This document shows, piece after piece, positions 61,066-64,000 of a stretch of 64,000 nt of DNA (position 1 is the first letter of the stretch; each line of letters starts with the position of its first letter). The notes below the pieces were generated by a model, which did not search any database, was not told where the DNA came from, and saw nothing but the letters and a program-made list of their open reading frames with translations. This DNA comes from Sphingopyxis sp. L1A2A (GTDB lineage: Bacteria; Pseudomonadota; Alphaproteobacteria; Sphingomonadales; Sphingomonadaceae): NCBI RefSeq assembly GCF_005502465.1, contig NZ_SCOT01000003.1:62001-126000 (forward strand). The letters are read 5' to 3'. The position numbers and the translations under genes are program-made.

Positions 61066-62574
61066 ATGATGACCACCGCCGACCAAGCCTGGCAGGCACT
61101 CGCCGACTGGCAGCCACAGAAACTGACCGGTCTGGTAGGCGCCGATCCTGATGCCCGGCTGCAGGCGCTGGTGCGCAGCGTCGCCGACATCCGCTTTGAT
61201 TTCGCCAAGACGCATCTGGATGACGCCGCGATCGCAATCCTGTCGGGCCTTGCCGCCGCGCAGGATTTCGACGGACGGCGCAAGACGCTGTTTTCCGGCG
61301 GCATTGCCAACCCGACCGAAAACCGCGCCGCCGAACATAGCGCCGAGCGCGGCGACGGTGCCCCTGAATCGGTTCACCGGGCGCAGGCCATGCACCAGCG
61401 GACGCGGATGATGATCGACGCGATCGAAGTGGGCGCGTTCGGCGAGATCCGCCACTTGCTCCACATCGGCATCGGCGGGTCGGCGCTGGGCCCCGACCTG
61501 CTCGTCGATGCGCTGGGACGCCACAGCGACCGTTATGACGTCGCGGTGGTGTCGAACGTCGATGGTGCGGCGCTCGACGAAGCCTTCGCCAAATTCAGCC
61601 CCGAACATACGCTGGTCGCGGTCGCGTCCAAGACCTTCACCACCACCGAAACCCTGCTCAACGCCAATTCGGCGCTGCAATGGCTCGACGAGGCGGGGGT
61701 GGATGATCCGCTCGGCCGCTTTATCGCGCTGACCGCGATGCCCGACCGCGCGATCGAATGGGGCATCGACGAGACGCGCATCCTGCCGTTCAACGAGAGT
61801 GTCGGCGGGCGTTATTCGCTGTGGTCGTCGATCGGCTTTCCCGCCGCGCTCGCACTCGGCTGGGATGCGTTCGAGGATCTGCTCGAGGGCGCTGCCGAGA
61901 TGGACCGCCATTTCCGGCTGACCGACGGCACCGACAATATCTGCCTGCTCGCCGCCTTCGTCGATCAGCTCTATGCCAACCGGCTGGGGTGCCAGACGCG
62001 CGCGGTGTTCGCCTATGACGAGCGGCTGCGGTTGCTGCCAAGCTATTTGCAACAGCTGGAGATGGAATCGAACGGCAAATCGGTGACCTTCGACGGCAAA
62101 CCGCTGGCGCAGAACAGCGCGCCGATCACCTGGGGCGGCGTCGGCACCGACGCGCAGCATGCGGTGTTCCAGCTGCTCCATCAGGGCACCAATCTGGTCC
62201 CGGTCGAATTTGTCGTCGCGCGCGAGCCCGATCATCTGCTCGACGAGGCGCATCACGAAACGCTCGTCGCCAACTGCATCGCACAAGGCGCGGCGCTGAT
62301 GACCGGGCGCGCCAGCGCCGACGGTGCGCGCAATTACCCGGGCGACCGCCCATCGACGACGATCCTGCTCGATCAGGTCACCCCGCACGCGCTGGGCGCG
62401 CTGATCGCCTTTTACGAACATCGCGTGTTCGCCAATGCGGTGTTGCTGGGGATCAATCCGTTCGACCAGTTCGGGGTCGAGCTGGGCAAGGATATGGCGA
62501 AGGGGCTGGCCGAGGGGACGGTCGAATTCGACCCCGCCACGCAGGCGTTGAGGGCCGCAGCGCTGGGCGAATGA
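61066..62574 (+). CDS. pgi: Glucose-6-phosphate isomerase Pgi
   Basis: This 502-residue enzyme interconverts glucose-6-phosphate and fructose-6-phosphate. Signature blocks include HIGIGGSALGPDLLVDAL near residue 140, ASKTFTTTETLLNA near 187, GGRYSLWSSIGFPAAL near 246 and the late INPFDQFGVELGKDMAKGL near 462. Two adjacent ATGs (61066, 61069) are possible; GGAAAG just upstream serves either. It is slightly shorter than the E. coli enzyme, as common in alphaproteobacteria. gor follows 109 bases later. Confidence 0.96.
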   Translation: MMTTADQAWQALADWQPQKLTGLVGADPDARLQALVRSVADIRFDFAKTHLDDAAIAILSGLAAAQDFDGRRKTLFSGGIANPTENRAAEHSAERGDGAPESVHRAQAMHQRTRMMIDAIEVGAFGEIRHLLHIGIGGSALGPDLLVDALGRHSDRYDVAVVSNVDGAALDEAFAKFSPEHTLVAVASKTFTTTETLLNANSALQWLDEAGVDDPLGRFIALTAMPDRAIEWGIDETRILPFNESVGGRYSLWSSIGFPAALALGWDAFEDLLEGAAEMDRHFRLTDGTDNICLLAAFVDQLYANRLGCQTRAVFAYDERLRLLPSYLQQLEMESNGKSVTFDGKPLAQNSAPITWGGVGTDAQHAVFQLLHQGTNLVPVEFVVAREPDHLLDEAHHETLVANCIAQGAALMTGRASADGARNYPGDRPSTTILLDQVTPHALGALIAFYEHRVFANAVLLGINPFDQFGVELGKDMAKGLAEGTVEFDPATQALRAAALGE

Positions 62575-62683
62575 GACCGCGCCACTGTCTGTGATGGCAA
62601 AAATCGATTGGCATCGGGCTGCTGCGTAACCACATATGCGCCGGCTGCGAATGTCAGCCAATCCAAATTCAGGGGTCTCCTTC

Positions 62684-64000
62684 ATGAGCAATTTCGACTT
62701 TGACCTGTTTGTCATCGGCGCCGGGTCGGGCGGGGTCCGCGCCTCGCGCGTCGCCGCCTCGCATGGCGCGCGCGTCGCGGTGGCGGAGGAGCATCGGGTC
62801 GGCGGCACCTGTGTCATCCGCGGCTGCGTGCCCAAAAAGCTGCTCGTTTATGGCGCCCATTTTGCCGAGGATCTGAAGGACGCCCGCCATTTCGGGTGGG
62901 ACGTTCCCGACTGCAAGTTCGACTGGGATCGGCTGCGCGACAATGTGCTGGCCGAGGTGACGCGGCTCGAGGGGCTCTATGGCCAGACGCTCGACAACCA
63001 CAAGGTTACCTTGTTCAAGACGCGCGCGACGATCGTCGGGCCGCAAAAGATACGGCTGGCCGACGGGCAGGAAATCAGCGCCGAACGCATATTGATCGCG
63101 ACCGGCGGCTGGCCGTTCGTCCCCGAATTTCCGGGCAGCGAACATGCGATCACCTCGAACGAGGTGTTCCATCTCGACAAGCTGCCGAAGCGCGTCGTAA
63201 TCGCGGGTGGCGGTTACATTGCCAACGAGTTTGCCGGCATCTTCAACGAATTCGGCAGCAAAGTGACGATCGTCAACCGCGGCGACACGATCCTGCGCGG
63301 CTATGACGAGCAGATCCGCGACCGCCTGCTGCAAATTTCGATGACCAAGGGCATCGAATTCCGCTTCAACGCGCCGTTCCAGTCGATCGAGAAAAAAGCG
63401 GACGGGTCGCTGACCGTAAATCTGGGCAACACCGACCCGATCGACGCCGACATCGTGCTCGTCGCCGCCGGGCGCGTGCCGAACACGAAGGGACTGGGGC
63501 TGGAAGACGTCGGCGTCGAGCTCGACAAAGAAGGCGCGATCAAGGTTGACGAGACCAACCAGTCGTCGATCCCCAGCATCTATGCCGTCGGCGACGTCAC
63601 CAACCGCATCCAGCTGACCCCGGTGGCGATCCGCGAGGGGCAGGCTTTTGCCGACAGCGTGTTCGGCGGCAAGCCGACGGTCGTCGATTACGCCAATGTC
63701 CCGAGCGCAGTGTTCAGTCACCCGCCGATCGGCGCGGTCGGGATGACCGAGGCCGAGGCGCGCAACAAGCTGGGCACGGTGCGCGTGTACACGAGCGATT
63801 TTCGCGCGATGAAGAATGTCCTCGCGGGCCGCAACGAGCGCGCGTTGTACAAGATGGTGGTCAATGAGGCGACCGACCAGGTGGTCGGGCTGCACATGAT
63901 CGGTCCCGATGCGCCCGAGATTCTACAGGCAGCCGCGGTTGCGGTGAAAGCCGGGCTGACCAAGGCCGATTTCGACGCGACGGTGGCGCTGCATCCGAGC
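62684..64000 (+). CDS. gor: Glutathione-disulfide reductase, C-terminus cut by window end
   Basis: Some 439 codons are present, with only about ten expected beyond the edge. This NADPH-dependent flavoprotein reduces GSSG to GSH. FAD motif GAGSGGVRASRVAA is near residue 10, the redox disulfide pair in GGTCVIRGCVPKK near 40-52 with the arginine/lysine pattern of the glutathione (not lipoamide) group, and NAD(P) motif AGGGYIANEFAGIF near 174. YAVGDVTNRIQLTPVA is near 302, and the HP of the missing C-terminal catalytic HPTxxEE lies at the very edge. The ATG at 62684 begins MSNFDFDLFVIGAGSGG. Confidence 0.95.
   Translation, partial: MSNFDFDLFVIGAGSGGVRASRVAASHGARVAVAEEHRVGGTCVIRGCVPKKLLVYGAHFAEDLKDARHFGWDVPDCKFDWDRLRDNVLAEVTRLEGLYGQTLDNHKVTLFKTRATIVGPQKIRLADGQEISAERILIATGGWPFVPEFPGSEHAITSNEVFHLDKLPKRVVIAGGGYIANEFAGIFNEFGSKVTIVNRGDTILRGYDEQIRDRLLQISMTKGIEFRFNAPFQSIEKKADGSLTVNLGNTDPIDADIVLVAAGRVPNTKGLGLEDVGVELDKEGAIKVDETNQSSIPSIYAVGDVTNRIQLTPVAIREGQAFADSVFGGKPTVVDYANVPSAVFSHPPIGAVGMTEAEARNKLGTVRVYTSDFRAMKNVLAGRNERALYKMVVNEATDQVVGLHMIGPDAPEILQAAAVAVKAGLTKADFDATVALHPS

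Noticed and set aside
60866..61237. N-terminal extension of lepB by 124 codons
   Set aside because: The added sequence overlaps the inverted repeat and pgi, and the family begins near the chosen ATG at 60865.
62669..63895. 408-codon minus-strand frame opposite glutathione reductase
   Set aside because: The plus-strand frame contains all glutathione reductase motifs; the antisense product resembles nothing.
1..64000. tRNA, rRNA, CRISPR arrays, transposases, phage genes or replication origin
   Set aside because: Reading both strands showed no T-loop-like clusters, regularly spaced direct repeats, transposase or integrase motifs, or DnaA-box clusters.

Overview
This window reads as a chromosomal segment of a high-G+C alphaproteobacterium of the Sphingomonadales, most likely Sphingopyxis or a close relative. 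This is inferred from three things: an ALA synthase (C4 pathway) hemA, the lepB-rnc-era run, and strong GC3 bias that produces long antisense open frames. Nearly all of it is protein-coding. No tRNA, rRNA, CRISPR array, prophage or insertion sequence was recognised, and no gene-free stretch reaches 300 bases. Both ends cut genes: a nitroreductase on the left and glutathione reductase on the right.

Layout. 1-6.5 kb: partial nitroreductase, then a POT peptide transporter followed by two exported amidohydrolase-fold proteins (the second without metal ligands), NnrU and a DUF1003 protein. 6.7-12 kb: dnaE and an acyl-CoA synthetase. 11.9-16.2 kb, minus strand: a degenerate uracil-DNA-glycosylase-like gene, a soluble lytic transglycosylase, moaB and a PA0069-type radical SAM gene. 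16.4-26.3 kb, plus strand: ETF-ubiquinone oxidoreductase, TPR protein, ispE, N-formylglutamate amidohydrolase, ilvD, a lipoprotein, the NAD(P)HX repair enzyme and a TrmA/RumA-type RNA methyltransferase. 26.3-29.9 kb, minus strand: two MAPEG paralogs, a CoA-transferase and an MFS transporter. 29.9-32.1 kb: a TauD-family dioxygenase and a flavin monooxygenase behind an AT-rich control region with two palindromes.

32.1-41.1 kb is a polyamine region. It holds an ornithine decarboxylase with a hairpin-rich leader, a cyclic-nucleotide-binding/thioredoxin-reductase-like fusion, and a minus-strand run of carboxynorspermidine synthase, an exported Ntn-hydrolase asparaginase, carboxynorspermidine decarboxylase and an exported agmatine-deiminase-like enzyme. 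Next to these lies a threonine dehydratase. Together these could make putrescine from ornithine and build spermidine-type triamines through the carboxyspermidine route instead of the decarboxy-SAM route.

41.1-46.4 kb: a lipoprotein, a GNAT acetyltransferase, then a SigK-type ECF sigma factor, RskA-like anti-sigma factor and exported fasciclin protein, facing a cytochrome b561-YceI fusion across a strong hairpin. 45.7-58.3 kb: nitroreductase, hemA, a cysteine-rich secreted protein, murI, plsY-dprA, a prolyl-4-hydroxylase-like dioxygenase divergent from a proline-rich VWA protein, topA, a secreted lipase-like hydrolase and a compositionally odd secreted protein. 58.4-64 kb: era, rnc and lepB on the minus strand; pgi and gor on the plus strand.

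Many neighbours overlap by ATGA/GTGA/TTGA-type junctions, implying translational coupling. At least seven inverted-repeat hairpins, several sharing a CGTCAT...ATGACG frame, sit in intergenic gaps.
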